Source: Enterobacter wuhouensis (GTDB taxonomy: Bacteria; Pseudomonadota; Gammaproteobacteria; Enterobacterales; Enterobacteriaceae). From it: a DNA stretch of 64,000 bases. Positions 18,605 to 27,767 of this stretch are shown one piece after another. A program made the translations under genes and the position numbers. The stretch spans positions 248,001 to 312,000 of the forward strand of contig NZ_SJOO01000004.1 in the NCBI RefSeq assembly GCF_004331265.1, read 5' to 3'. Position 1 is the stretch's first letter, and each line of letters starts with the position of its first letter. The notes below the pieces were generated by a model. That model had not been told where the DNA came from. It ran no database searches and saw nothing but the letters and a program-made list of their open reading frames with translations.

Positions 18605-19951
18605 CTAGGCTACCTGCTGATTTTCCTCTTCCGCGTTACGCTGCGCTTCTTCCGCTTCCTGCTCCAGCAGCTGCTTCTCGTACACTTTAAAGAACGGGAA
18701 GTAGATTATTGCCGACACGCAGGCCAGAACCACCACCAGAATAGCCGCACGGAAATCCCAGCCCAGCGCCCACGCTGCGCCTATCGGAGCCGGTGCCGTC
18801 CACGGCACAACGGAGATCACGCGACCAATCAGATCCAGCTTCATCACTCCCCATGCCAGCACGGCGTTAACCATTGGCGCCAGCAGGAACGGAATAAAGA
18901 ATACCGGGTTCATTACAATCGGCGTACCAAAGATGACGGGTTCGTTGATGTTAAAGAAGCTTGGTACCACGCTCAGACGGCCTATCGAACGCAGATGAGC
19001 AGAGCGGCTGCGCAGGTAGCAGATCACTAGCCCCATCGTCGCCCCCGAACCACCGATAACAATGAAGAATGTCCAGAATGCTTCCATAAAGATGTGCGGC
19101 AGCGGCTGGCTGGCAGCCAGCGCGGTCTGGTTTGCGCCGAGGTTAGTCAGCCAGAACATCTGCAGCATGCCGGAGACAATTGCCGCCCCGTGGATCCCCG
19201 CGAACCACAGCAAATGACCAATCAGCACGGCCAGCAGGATCGCAGGCAGCGAGTCCGCAGCGGATACCAGTGGTTTGAATACCGACATAATCGCCTGCGG
19301 GATCAGCATGCCAAACTGAGACTGAATCAGCAGGCTCAGCGGATAAAGCGTCAACACCACCACCAGCACCGGGATCAGCAGATCAAAAGAGTTTTTGATC
19401 ATCGGCGGAACCTGGTCCGGTAGCCGAATACCGATGTTGTGCGCTTTCAGAAAACGCATCATCTCTACGCAATAGATCGCAACCAAAATCGCGGTAAAGA
19501 TCCCCGTCCCGCCCAGGCTGTCTACCGGCAAAGCGCCTTTTGTTTTCGGCGCGGCGACCAGCAGAAATGCCATCAGCGACAGCATGGCGCACATGAAGGG
19601 ATCGAGCTGATGCGACTTCACATAATGTTTGCCAAGGTTATAGGCGATAGCCGCACAAATATAAATGGACATGATGCCCATCGTCATATCAAACGGCGTC
19701 AGGATCTGGCCCTCAAATTGCTTCGCCATATCCAGCCAGGCGCGGGCAAAGCCCCAGGTAGTATCGGGCGAGAAAGGAGGGTAAGCAAACACCAACAGGA
19801 ACGAGCCCACAATCATAAACGGCATCGCGGAGATGAACCCATCGCGGATTGCCATAACATGACGCTGGGAGGAGATCCGCCCGGCAATCGGGCTGACGTA
19901 ATTCTCAACAAAACGAAATATCAGATTAAACGCAGCATGGTTGGCAGACAT
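18605..19951 (-). CDS. Orphan PTS EIIC, lactose/cellobiose family
   Basis: A 448-residue protein with about ten hydrophobic segments and the lactose/cellobiose EIIC signature FFNINEPVIFGTP near residue 335. The C-terminus is a charged Glu/Gln-rich tail. EIIC forms the membrane channel that phosphorylates and imports the sugar. No EIIA, EIIB or glycosidase gene lies nearby, so it must use EIIA/EIIB partners encoded elsewhere (for example chitobiose or cellobiose type). AGGAGAT precedes the ATG. About 190 bp upstream is a palindrome resembling LacI-family operators. It is absent from this position in E. coli K-12. The substrate is unknown. Confidence 0.88.
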   Translation of the reverse strand: MSANHAAFNLIFRFVENYVSPIAGRISSQRHVMAIRDGFISAMPFMIVGSFLLVFAYPPFSPDTTWGFARAWLDMAKQFEGQILTPFDMTMGIMSIYICAAIAYNLGKHYVKSHQLDPFMCAMLSLMAFLLVAAPKTKGALPVDSLGGTGIFTAILVAIYCVEMMRFLKAHNIGIRLPDQVPPMIKNSFDLLIPVLVVVLTLYPLSLLIQSQFGMLIPQAIMSVFKPLVSAADSLPAILLAVLIGHLLWFAGIHGAAIVSGMLQMFWLTNLGANQTALAASQPLPHIFMEAFWTFFIVIGGSGATMGLVICYLRSRSAHLRSIGRLSVVPSFFNINEPVIFGTPIVMNPVFFIPFLLAPMVNAVLAWGVMKLDLIGRVISVVPWTAPAPIGAAWALGWDFRAAILVVVLACVSAIIYFPFFKVYEKQLLEQEAEEAQRNAEEENQQVA

Positions 19952-20279
19952 AGCAGATCTCCTGTCAGACGTTCGTTACAGGCGTTTTCACGCCACACGT
20001 TGTTCCATAAATCAGCTTCACAACCTTGCTGGCTCGTGTACCAGCGGTACTGCTCAGACGGAATGGTTTCATAATTTGCTCTTATTATTGGATACAGGGG
20101 ACGTTACGTACTCAGTATTAATCGGCGCATCACGCTCTGCAACCGGTTACTGTAACCGGTTTCTGTGAATGTGAAGGCGATCCAGAAATCGGCGGAGCGG
20201 GATATTTGTTACCGAAGAGATATTTACAGAGCATAATTTCTTATGACAGATTACGCAGGATATTTGTCAGGAGGAAACA
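19952..20279. other. Intergenic region between PTS EIIC and YbaK-like genes
   Basis: This 328-bp gap contains the leader of the PTS gene and the operator-like palindrome at 20141-20161. On the minus strand a 35-codon ORF (start at about 20072, beginning MKPFRLSSTAG) and an overlapping stop-free frame lie between the palindrome and the PTS start. Neither has a good ribosome-binding site, so neither is called a gene. Confidence 0.4.
20141..20161. promoter_or_regulatory. Perfect palindrome, candidate LacI-family operator pair
   Basis: AACCGGTTAC and GTAACCGGTT flank a single T. Each arm contains AACCGGTT, itself palindromic with a central CG as in LacI-family operators. The second arm with flanks (TGTAACCGGTTTCT) matches the AscG operator I remember, TGAAACCGGTTTCA, at 12 of 14 positions. 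No LacI-type gene is nearby. Confidence 0.55.
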
Positions 20280-20738
20280 ATGAGTTTGCAGTCTGTACAG
20301 CAGTTTTTTACCGACAACGCGCCGGACATTGAAATTATTGAGCTTAGTCAGAGTACCGCAACCGTTGCGCTGGCCGCTGCCGCTCATTGCGTTGAGCCAG
20401 GGCAAATAGCAAAGACGCTGTCACTTAAGGTCAAAAATGAGGTTATCCTGGTGGTCGCGAAGGGCGATGCGCGTCTGGATAACAAAAAACTGAAAGATAC
20501 CTTTGGTGCAAAAGCCCGCATGCTGAGCAGCGATGAGGTAGTGACCATTACCGGCCATCCTGTCGGCGGCGTCTGCCCGTTCGGACTGGAAAACCCGCTT
20601 TCGGTATTTTGCGACATCTCTCTGAAACAGTACGCTGAGGTGCTGCCTGCAGCAGGCGCCATTCACAGTGCCGTTCGCATTTCACCGGATCGGATGGCGG
20701 AGCTGACGTCCGCCAGGTGGGTAGATGTCTGTATTTGA
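20280..20738 (+). CDS. YbaK/EbsC-type aminoacyl-tRNA deacylase-like protein
   Basis: A 152-residue single-domain protein of the YbaK/ProX editing family. The family segments GQIAKTLSLKV (residues 41-51), the central KLKDTFGAKARML, GHPVGGVCPFGL near residue 97 and the late GAIHSAVRISP are all visible. These proteins hydrolyse mischarged tRNA (for example Cys- or Ala-tRNA-Pro) in trans. AGGAGG precedes the ATG. It is monocistronic and convergent with bglJ. It differs from E. coli YbaK and YeaK, so the tRNA substrate cannot be assigned. Confidence 0.82.
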   Translation: MSLQSVQQFFTDNAPDIEIIELSQSTATVALAAAAHCVEPGQIAKTLSLKVKNEVILVVAKGDARLDNKKLKDTFGAKARMLSSDEVVTITGHPVGGVCPFGLENPLSVFCDISLKQYAEVLPAAGAIHSAVRISPDRMAELTSARWVDVCI

Positions 20739-20743
20739 TTGAA

Positions 20744-20763
20744 GCGCCAGACCTGGCTGGCGC
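20744..20763. terminator. Hairpin between convergent ybaK-like gene and bglJ
   Basis: GCGCCAG (20744-20750) and CTGGCGC (20757-20763) form a 7-bp stem with a 6-nt loop, in the 37-bp gap between two convergent genes. It has no clear U-tract. Confidence 0.4.
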
Positions 20764-20775
20764 ATCAACGCGAGG

Positions 20776-21462
20776 CTAGAGGAATGCTGGCGTGCTTAAC
20801 AAGGGAGCACGCGACTCTCTTGTCGGAAGGTGCGTAATAATATCCGCCGCGTCGAGTAGCCCGACGTCAGAATTTACCCCCAGTTTGACCATCGCATTAA
20901 ACTTATGTGCCCGGATAGTCTTAATGTTACGCTCAAGCTGTGCAGCAATTTCGGGGATGGAGTAGCCCGAAGACATATAACGCAATATCGCCCGCTCTGT
21001 GGGGCTTAACATCCTGTTCTGGTTCACATACAGATGGTTCAGCATATTGTCGTTTATTCGAAGCGTCTCACTCAGCAATGCCACCATCTCTTCCTGTAAG
21101 TGATCAAGCGACACCGATTTACTGATAATGCCGTGCAGGCGCGAAGGCGAAAGATGGCTTATCAACCGCGCTTCCACTTCATCAGACGCCAACACAATGC
21201 GCTGAATATCCCCATGCGTAAATGCCAGGTCTCGCAGGTAGGCCAAACAGTTTCTCCGTTCCTGACGCGAATCGGACAGTGAATAGATCACCGAGAAAAA
21301 CGAGATGTGAGGAAGTACCGCCTTGAAGCTATCGAACTGAGTAAACAGGTGCAGCTTGTAATGACTCAGCTTTGGCATAGCAAAGAGGTGCTGCAGCCCT
21401 ACGGCACTCATAGCGCAATTTTCGATGACGGCGATATGTCTTGTTGAATCGGTTTTTTCCAT
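20776..21462 (-). CDS. bglJ: BglJ, LuxR-type regulator (RcsB partner)
   Basis: A 228-residue protein with a receiver-like N-terminal region lacking a clear phospho-acceptor site, and a C-terminal LuxR-type HTH ([28 protein letters not shown] is its start, near residue 152). It resembles E. coli BglJ, which forms a heterodimer with RcsB and relieves H-NS silencing of bgl and other loci. It overlaps yjjQ by 55 bp on the same strand, as expected for the yjjQ-bglJ operon. Confidence 0.88.
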   Translation of the reverse strand: MEKTDSTRHIAVIENCAMSAVGLQHLFAMPKLSHYKLHLFTQFDSFKAVLPHISFFSVIYSLSDSRQERRNCLAYLRDLAFTHGDIQRIVLASDEVEARLISHLSPSRLHGIISKSVSLDHLQEEMVALLSETLRINDNMLNHLYVNQNRMLSPTERAILRYMSSGYSIPEIAAQLERNIKTIRAHKFNAMVKLGVNSDVGLLDAADIITHLPTRESRAPLLSTPAFL

Positions 21463-22145
21463 TCCTCGTACTCTCCATAGGCTGAGATTAAGCTCAGTTC
21501 TCTCATTCCCTGTGTACTGCTGATCCAGGCATACATATCGGCATTACTTCGTAGCGATAACCGGCGCATCGCGCTGTTTTTTTGCGCACTGATCGTTTTG
21601 TTGCTCTTCTTAAGCAAGGTGGCAATTTGGTTAATTCCCCACCCTTTACCCAGCAGGCGCAACACCTTGCGTTCGGACTGTGTAAGCGCAATAAAATGCT
21701 CGCTCTCATCCTCAGAGTTTTGGGGCTCTGGCTGCAGTAACGTCTGGCTGATACGCTCAGCCCGCTCGCTCCCTGCGCGAATAGCGTTAATCACGCCTTC
21801 TATTGGCTCCATATCCGAAAGTAACGTACTTTCCGGGCGCATGAGTAGCTCAACGGCAATGGGATAAAGGGGGCGAGAAACTAAAAATATCCAGTGAATA
21901 TCACGGTATTGATTCAATAAACCATAATACTCTTCGAGCGTGCCCCGCGGGTTCCGGTAATCACCAGAAACATCCGCAATGATTACCTCAGCGCGGCGCA
22001 GCTGAAGCAAGGTTAACTCTTGTAACGAGCGGCAATAGCTCAATTCAAACTCAGGAAAATGGCGCGACATAACACCACCCAACCCGTTTTGCATAACGGG
22101 TATCCTGCTGATCACCACTCCGTGTTTACCATTCGCTGGCAACAT
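21408..22145 (-). CDS. yjjQ: YjjQ, LuxR-type regulator
   Basis: A 245-residue protein starting [21 protein letters not shown]. The N-terminal half is receiver-like; the HTH begins at [22 protein letters not shown] near residue 153 and is strongly conserved with E. coli YjjQ, reported as a repressor of motility, capsule and related genes. It is the first gene of yjjQ-bglJ. The 409-bp A+T-rich upstream region fits the H-NS silencing known for the E. coli operon. Confidence 0.9.
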   Translation of the reverse strand: MLPANGKHGVVISRIPVMQNGLGGVMSRHFPEFELSYCRSLQELTLLQLRRAEVIIADVSGDYRNPRGTLEEYYGLLNQYRDIHWIFLVSRPLYPIAVELLMRPESTLLSDMEPIEGVINAIRAGSERAERISQTLLQPEPQNSEDESEHFIALTQSERKVLRLLGKGWGINQIATLLKKSNKTISAQKNSAMRRLSLRSNADMYAWISSTQGMRELSLISAYGEYEEWKKPIQQDISPSSKIAL

Positions 22146-22554
22146 AGACCCTCCGTGTCCATTTTTAATTTATTCAGTAGCCTTCTAATACTTCAAGGCG
22201 TAATGTGTTTTTGTCCCTGGGAGTAAACCGATTAATTCAAGCTGAAAATAAGATTATTTAATGATTTAAGAATCGCCCAAAACAGGCTTAATATCTCATA
22301 AAGGACAATTAATTTTAATTCAAACTACCTTAAAAGAATGAAAATATAAATTTAGAAAAACTTAATAAAAATTATATATATTTAGAACTTAAAAATTCAC
22401 AAGGTTGATAATTAAAAAGGCTATCACCGCCAGCCAGGCTGCTGCTGTTTGCACAAATCTTGATCTGACCCAGAGCAACGGACACCGGACTTTGTGTTAA
22501 AAGTAAACATTACGGGCCATCAGGCAAGCCATCCATCTTCTTTCAGGGCAAGAC
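22146..22554. other. A+T-rich intergenic region between yjjQ and yjjP
   Basis: A 409-bp divergent gap, strongly A+T-rich from about 22240 to 22420 compared with its surroundings. This fits an H-NS-bound regulatory region for yjjQ-bglJ. No gene, tRNA or strong hairpin was found in it. Confidence 0.5.
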
Positions 22555-23795
<1,241 letters not shown>

Positions 23796-23854
23796 TATTT
23801 AACGACGCCGGGGATAATCTCCCCCATTCCGTTTGGTGACGATAAGGAAAGGAT

Positions 23855-24496
23855 GTGGCTAACCCTGGCAGCGAACTCCCCGACCACAATGAAGGCTCCA
23901 GCCTGAAAGAGACCATTTTCCAGAGCGCTATCGCCCTGTTTGCCGAATACGGGCTGAACGGCGCGCGCATGGAGCAAATAGCCGAGAAAGCAGGCACCAC
24001 CAAACGGATGGTGGTGTACCACTTTAAGAATAAAGAAAACCTCTATCTGCTGGCGCTGGAGTATGTGTATACCCAAATCCGCGCCAGTGAAAAACAGCTA
24101 AGCCTGGCAGGAATGCCACCCGTCGAAGCGCTGGTGCATCTGGTGGAAGCCACGTTTGACTACCACGCCGATCACCCTGACTACATCCGCATCATCTGCA
24201 TGGAGAACATGCAGCGCGGCCGCTTTATGCAGCAGTCCAGCTATCTGCGCCAGGTGAACCGCAGCGCGCTTGAACTGCTCGAAGATATCCTGCAGCGTGG
24301 GAAAGAAAAACAGCTGTTTAACCAAACGGTGGATGCCCGCGATCTCCACCGCCTAATCAGCAGCTTTAGCTTCCACTACGTGGCCAACAGCTACACCTTT
24401 ACGCTGCTGTTTGAAGAGGGTGCGGATGAGCAGGCGCAACGTCAGCACTACCGGAAAATGGCGGTCCAGGTGGCACTCCGCTACACCTGCCCATAA
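23855..24496 (+). CDS. TetR/AcrR-family transcriptional regulator
   Basis: A 213-residue TetR protein. Start is GTG at 23855, preceded by AAGGAAAGG. The N-terminal HTH covers about residues 18-64 (ALFAEYGLNGARMEQIAEKAG, then TKRMVVYHFKNKENLY split by the turn), followed by an all-helical ligand domain. It sits between yjjB and the ohrR-ohr pair, a position empty in E. coli K-12. No divergent or adjacent transporter gives away its target, though yjjPB just upstream is one possibility. Function unknown. Confidence 0.88.
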   Translation: MANPGSELPDHNEGSSLKETIFQSAIALFAEYGLNGARMEQIAEKAGTTKRMVVYHFKNKENLYLLALEYVYTQIRASEKQLSLAGMPPVEALVHLVEATFDYHADHPDYIRIICMENMQRGRFMQQSSYLRQVNRSALELLEDILQRGKEKQLFNQTVDARDLHRLISSFSFHYVANSYTFTLLFEEGADEQAQRQHYRKMAVQVALRYTCP

Positions 24497-24537
24497 AATA
24501 GCTTGCAATTATATCGTGCACTATCTATATTCATTCC

Positions 24538-24990
24538 ATGAACGCAAAAACAAACGACACCAACGCGGCGCTTCTGCTGGATAACCAGCTCTGTTTTGCC
24601 CTCTACTCGGCAAACCTGGCGCTTAACAAGCTGTACCGGCAGCTGCTGGCACCGCTGAACCTGACCTATCCGCAATACCTGGTCATGCTGGTGCTGTGGG
24701 AGCAGGATGACGTGACGGTGTCGGACATTGGTGAACGGCTGTTTCTGGACTCCGCCACGCTGACGCCGCTGTTAAAGCGTCTGGAAAGCGCAGGGCTGAT
24801 CGCCCGCCACCGCTCCCGTAAGGACGAACGTCAGGTCGCGGTCACCCTTACCGATGCGGGGCGTGCCCTTCAGCAGCAGGCGACGGGCATTCCGCACGCC
24901 GTGGGATGTGCAGCCCAGTGCGATACCGACACGATGCTGACACTCAAGCAGCAGCTCGAACATTTGCGTCACCAGCTTCACCGCGCGTAA
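24538..24990 (+). CDS. ohrR: OhrR, MarR-family organic peroxide sensor
   Basis: A 150-residue MarR-family repressor. The peroxide-sensing cysteine expected in OhrR is Cys19 ([15 protein letters not shown]), and two further cysteines lie near residues 123-127. The winged HTH spans about residues 45-110 with [18 protein letters not shown] and RSRKDERQV in the wing. It lies 83 bp upstream of ohr on the same strand. When its cysteine is oxidised it should release the ohr promoter. Confidence 0.92.
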   Translation: MNAKTNDTNAALLLDNQLCFALYSANLALNKLYRQLLAPLNLTYPQYLVMLVLWEQDDVTVSDIGERLFLDSATLTPLLKRLESAGLIARHRSRKDERQVAVTLTDAGRALQQQATGIPHAVGCAAQCDTDTMLTLKQQLEHLRHQLHRA

Positions 24991-25027
24991 AGCTATACTT
25001 TACGCGTTATTATTATCCATAAACATC

Positions 25028-25048
25028 GCGCGCTATTTAATAGCACGC
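25028..25048. promoter_or_regulatory. Candidate OhrR operator between ohrR and ohr
   Basis: GCTATT and AATAGC form a perfect inverted repeat around one T (25032-25044), extended on both sides by GCG and CGC with one mismatch. It lies 26 bp before the ohr start, within the probable ohr promoter. Position fits an OhrR site; the sequence differs from the TACAATT-type boxes known in other bacteria. Confidence 0.4.
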
Positions 25049-25073
25049 ATAAAAGTAAGATGAGGAACCTGCC

Positions 25074-25502
25074 ATGTCTTTAGAAAAAGTTGTTTACACC
25101 GCCAAAGCAAAAGCAACCGGAGGCCGTGATGGCCGCGCCACCTCTTCCGATGGCGTACTGGACGTTAAGCTGGGCGTGCCGAAGGAGATGGGCGGCATGG
25201 GTGGCGACGTCACCAACCCGGAACAGCTGTTTGCTGCCGGCTACTCCGCCTGCTTCCTGGGTGCCATGAAGTTTGTGGCGGCTCGCGACAAATTCTCCCT
25301 GCCAAAAGACGCGTTTATCGAAGGCGAAGTGGGTATCGGCCCGCTGCCAACCGGTTTTGGTATCGAAGCGAAGCTGAACATTCACGTGGAAGGGATGGAC
25401 GCAGCCGAAGCGAAAAAGCTGGTGGATGCGGCACACATCGTTTGCCCGTACTCCAACGCCACCCGCGGCAATATCGACGTGACGCTGAACATCATCGCGT
25501 GA
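25074..25502 (+). CDS. ohr: Organic hydroperoxide reductase Ohr
   Basis: A 142-residue OsmC/Ohr-family thiol peroxidase. The two catalytic cysteines are Cys60 (GYSACF) and Cys124 (HIVCPYSNATRG), and the catalytic arginine should be Arg20 or Arg21 (GGRDGRAT region). It reduces organic hydroperoxides using lipoylated proteins. AGGAACC lies before the ATG. Paired with ohrR just upstream; both are inserted between yjjB and dnaT relative to E. coli K-12. Confidence 0.95.
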   Translation: MSLEKVVYTAKAKATGGRDGRATSSDGVLDVKLGVPKEMGGMGGDVTNPEQLFAAGYSACFLGAMKFVAARDKFSLPKDAFIEGEVGIGPLPTGFGIEAKLNIHVEGMDAAEAKKLVDAAHIVCPYSNATRGNIDVTLNIIA

Positions 25503-25506
25503 TAAA

Positions 25507-25570
25507 TGCCTGATGGCGCTGTGCTTATCAGGCCTACAATTGTAGCCCCGGTAAGCGCAGCGTCACCGGG
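25507..25570. repeat. Double REP after ohr
   Basis: Two CCGG/GGCC-type palindromes: GCCTGATGGCGC with TATCAGGCCTAC, then GTAGCCCCGGTAAGCG with CGTCACCGGGG. Together they form a small BIME between ohr and dnaT. Confidence 0.7.
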
Positions 25571-25651
25571 GAAATCCCCTCCATTCCCTCCTCCTCTCTG
25601 TGCTACCATAAGCCGATATCACGCCCGTAGTAACCCAGTAGAGAAAGCATT

Positions 25652-26197
25652 ATGTCCTCCAGAATCCTGACCACCAGCATTGCTGGCATTGATGCCTTTA
25701 TGCGCGACCCTCGCGGTGTGTTGACCCACGCCGAAGGCGGTACGCTCGCGGTATTTGCCGACAACGCGCCGGCGTTTTACGCGATCACGCCCGAGCGTCT
25801 GGCACAGCTTCTGGATATCGAGGCGCGGCTGTCGCGTCCGGCAAGCGACGTCACGCTGGATAACCAGTTCTTTGACGAGCCGGGTAGCGCGCCCGTCGCC
25901 GTGCCAATGGGCAAATTCCCGATGTACGCAGGCTGGCAGCCGGACGCCGATTTCCAGCGCCAGGCGGCGCTGTGGGGCATTGCGCTCGCGCAGCCGGTCA
26001 CCCCCGAAGAGCTGGCGGCCTTCACCGCTTACTGGCAGGCGGAAGGGAAAGTGTTCCACCACGTTCAGTGGCAGCAAAAGCTCGCGCGCAGCATTCAAAT
26101 CAACCGCGCCAGCAACAACGGCCAGCCCAAGCGCGATATCAACGCGTTTTCAGAACCGGATAAACAGATCCCTAACGGATTCCGAGGTGCGAAATGA
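25652..26197 (+). CDS. dnaT: Primosomal protein DnaT
   Basis: A 181-residue protein starting [20 protein letters not shown] as in E. coli DnaT (primosomal protein i). The N-terminal part mediates oligomerisation and the C-terminal part (about 85-180, with the [11 protein letters not shown] segment) binds single-stranded DNA and PriB. DnaT helps load DnaB-DnaC at PriA-marked replication forks during restart. Its stop overlaps the dnaC start (ATGA), so they are co-translated. Confidence 0.96.
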   Translation: MSSRILTTSIAGIDAFMRDPRGVLTHAEGGTLAVFADNAPAFYAITPERLAQLLDIEARLSRPASDVTLDNQFFDEPGSAPVAVPMGKFPMYAGWQPDADFQRQAALWGIALAQPVTPEELAAFTAYWQAEGKVFHHVQWQQKLARSIQINRASNNGQPKRDINAFSEPDKQIPNGFRGAK

Positions 26198-26931
26198 AAA
26201 ACGTCGGCGACCTGATGAAACGTCTGCAAAAAATGATGCCAGCCAACGTGAAGCCCGCGTTCACTACCGGTGAGGAGCTGCTGGCGTGGCAAAAAGAACA
26301 GGGCGAGATCCGTGCCGCCGCCCTTGCCCGTGAAAACCGGGCGATGAAAATGCAGCGCACCTTTAACCGTTCGGGCATTCGACCGCTGCATCAGAACTGT
26401 TCCTTCGACAACTATAGGGTCGAATCGCAGGGACAGATGAACGCCCTCAGCCAGGCCCGCCAGTACGTAGATGAGTTCGACGGCAATATCGCCAGCTTTA
26501 TCTTCAGCGGCAAGCCCGGCACCGGCAAAAACCACCTCGCAGCCGCTATCTGCAACGAGCTGCTCCTGCGCGGGAAATCGGTGCTGATCATCACCGTGGC
26601 CGATATCATGTCCGCCATGAAAGACACCTTCAGCAACCGCGAAACCAGCGAAGAACAGCTGCTTAACGACCTGAGCAACGTCGACCTGCTGGTCATCGAC
26701 GAGATCGGCGTGCAGACCGAATCCCGCTACGAAAAAGTGATCATCAACCAGATCGTCGATCGGCGCTCCTCGTCGAAACGCCCCACCGGCATGCTGACGA
26801 ACCACAATATCGACGAGATGACCCGTCTGCTGGGAGAGCGCGTGATGGATCGCATGAAGCTCGGCAACAGCCTGTACGTTATCTTCGACTGGGACAGCTA
26901 TCGCAGCCGCGTCACCGGCAAAGAGTATTAA
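26194..26931 (+). CDS. dnaC: DnaC helicase loader
   Basis: A 245-residue AAA+ ATPase. The N-terminal 50 residues bind DnaB. Walker A is GKPGTGKN (106-113, with Lys112), Walker B is LLVIDEIG near residue 165, and a sensor/arginine-finger region follows in [19 protein letters not shown] split by the helix. DnaC delivers DnaB to oriC and restart forks. It follows dnaT with a 4-bp overlap. Confidence 0.97.
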   Translation: MKNVGDLMKRLQKMMPANVKPAFTTGEELLAWQKEQGEIRAAALARENRAMKMQRTFNRSGIRPLHQNCSFDNYRVESQGQMNALSQARQYVDEFDGNIASFIFSGKPGTGKNHLAAAICNELLLRGKSVLIITVADIMSAMKDTFSNRETSEEQLLNDLSNVDLLVIDEIGVQTESRYEKVIINQIVDRRSSSKRPTGMLTNHNIDEMTRLLGERVMDRMKLGNSLYVIFDWDSYRSRVTGKEY

Positions 26932-27012
26932 GAAAGTTCCAGGAATCGCGCGCGGCGCGGAGGTATATACTGGAACCACTTCCGGCCCAAAACGGACCTT
27001 ATTGAGTAAGCC

Positions 27013-27498
27013 ATGATGAAAAAACAGTTACTTATCAGCACACTTTTCGGCGCACTGCTGGCAACCAGCGCGGCGCAGGCGGCCTCCTGGCAGGAGTCGC
27101 TTTCCAGCGCAGCAAGCGAATTAACCAAAGAGAGCGGCAGTTCTCAGGGTGGGCTGTCGGCTTCCTCCCTTACCAGCCTGCTGGGTAACAGCTCCCAGAG
27201 CCTGAGCGCGGGCACAATGAACAACGCGGCGGGCATTCTGGAATACTGCGCGAAGCAGAAGCTGGCCTCCGTGACCGATACCCAGAACATCAAAAATCAG
27301 GTGCTGGGTAAGCTGGGTCTGGATACGCAGGAACAAAAAGCGGATACCAATTACATGGACGGTATTCAGGGCCTGCTCAACGCGCAAAATGGCCAGCAGC
27401 TTAACCTGAGCACGCTCGGCAACTCCTCTCTGGCGAAACAGGTGAAAACCAAAGCCTGCGATCTGGTGCTGAAACAAGGCGTTAATTTCCTCTCCTGA
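27013..27498 (+). CDS. yjjA: YjjA, DUF2501 secreted protein
   Basis: A 161-residue protein with a signal peptide (about residues 1-23, cleavage after AQA) followed by a Ser/Gly/Gln-rich N-terminal part and a conserved C-terminal part (MNNAAGILEYCAKQKL; VKTKACDLVLKQGVNF) with two cysteines. It matches E. coli YjjA (DUF2501). Probably periplasmic; function unknown. Two adjacent ATG codons allow either start. It lies 81 bp after dnaC on the same strand and ends before a large hairpin. Confidence 0.9.
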   Translation: MMKKQLLISTLFGALLATSAAQAASWQESLSSAASELTKESGSSQGGLSASSLTSLLGNSSQSLSAGTMNNAAGILEYCAKQKLASVTDTQNIKNQVLGKLGLDTQEQKADTNYMDGIQGLLNAQNGQQLNLSTLGNSSLAKQVKTKACDLVLKQGVNFLS

Positions 27499-27520
27499 TC
27501 CTCCCCATTTTTTGCCACAA

Positions 27521-27559
27521 CACGCCGCGTTTATTGCGATAGTCTTGCAACGCGGCGTG
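27521..27559 (+). terminator. Hairpin downstream of yjjA
   Basis: CACGCCGCGTT (27521-27531) pairs perfectly with AACGCGGCGTG (27549-27559) with a 17-nt loop. A T-rich stretch comes about 8 bp later (GTGTTTTACC). It probably ends yjjA transcription; the loop is longer than usual. Confidence 0.5.
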
Positions 27560-27767
27560 AGAGGCGTGTTTTACCCCCCTGCCACCCTCTCAGCCTGTGC
27601 ATGCCAGGATGCGACCGCCTTCAAAAAATCGATTTTATAAACCAAATCCTAACAACTGCACACTTTTGTGACGCTAAAATTGCAGCTAAACGACATCGCC
27701 ATTACATTGTGTTACCCAAAAAATAATCAGTAGCCAGCTAACCGTCTGGCGTCATGAGGATATGCTG

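Noticed and set aside
18587..20074. Two plus-strand open frames opposite the PTS EIIC gene
   Set aside because: They mirror EIIC codons; the EIIC protein has an intact family signature and regular transmembrane pattern.
21408..21462. Possible fusion or frameshift of the two adjacent LuxR-type genes
   Set aside because: The 55-bp overlap is expected for yjjQ-bglJ, and each protein has its own N-terminal domain and HTH.
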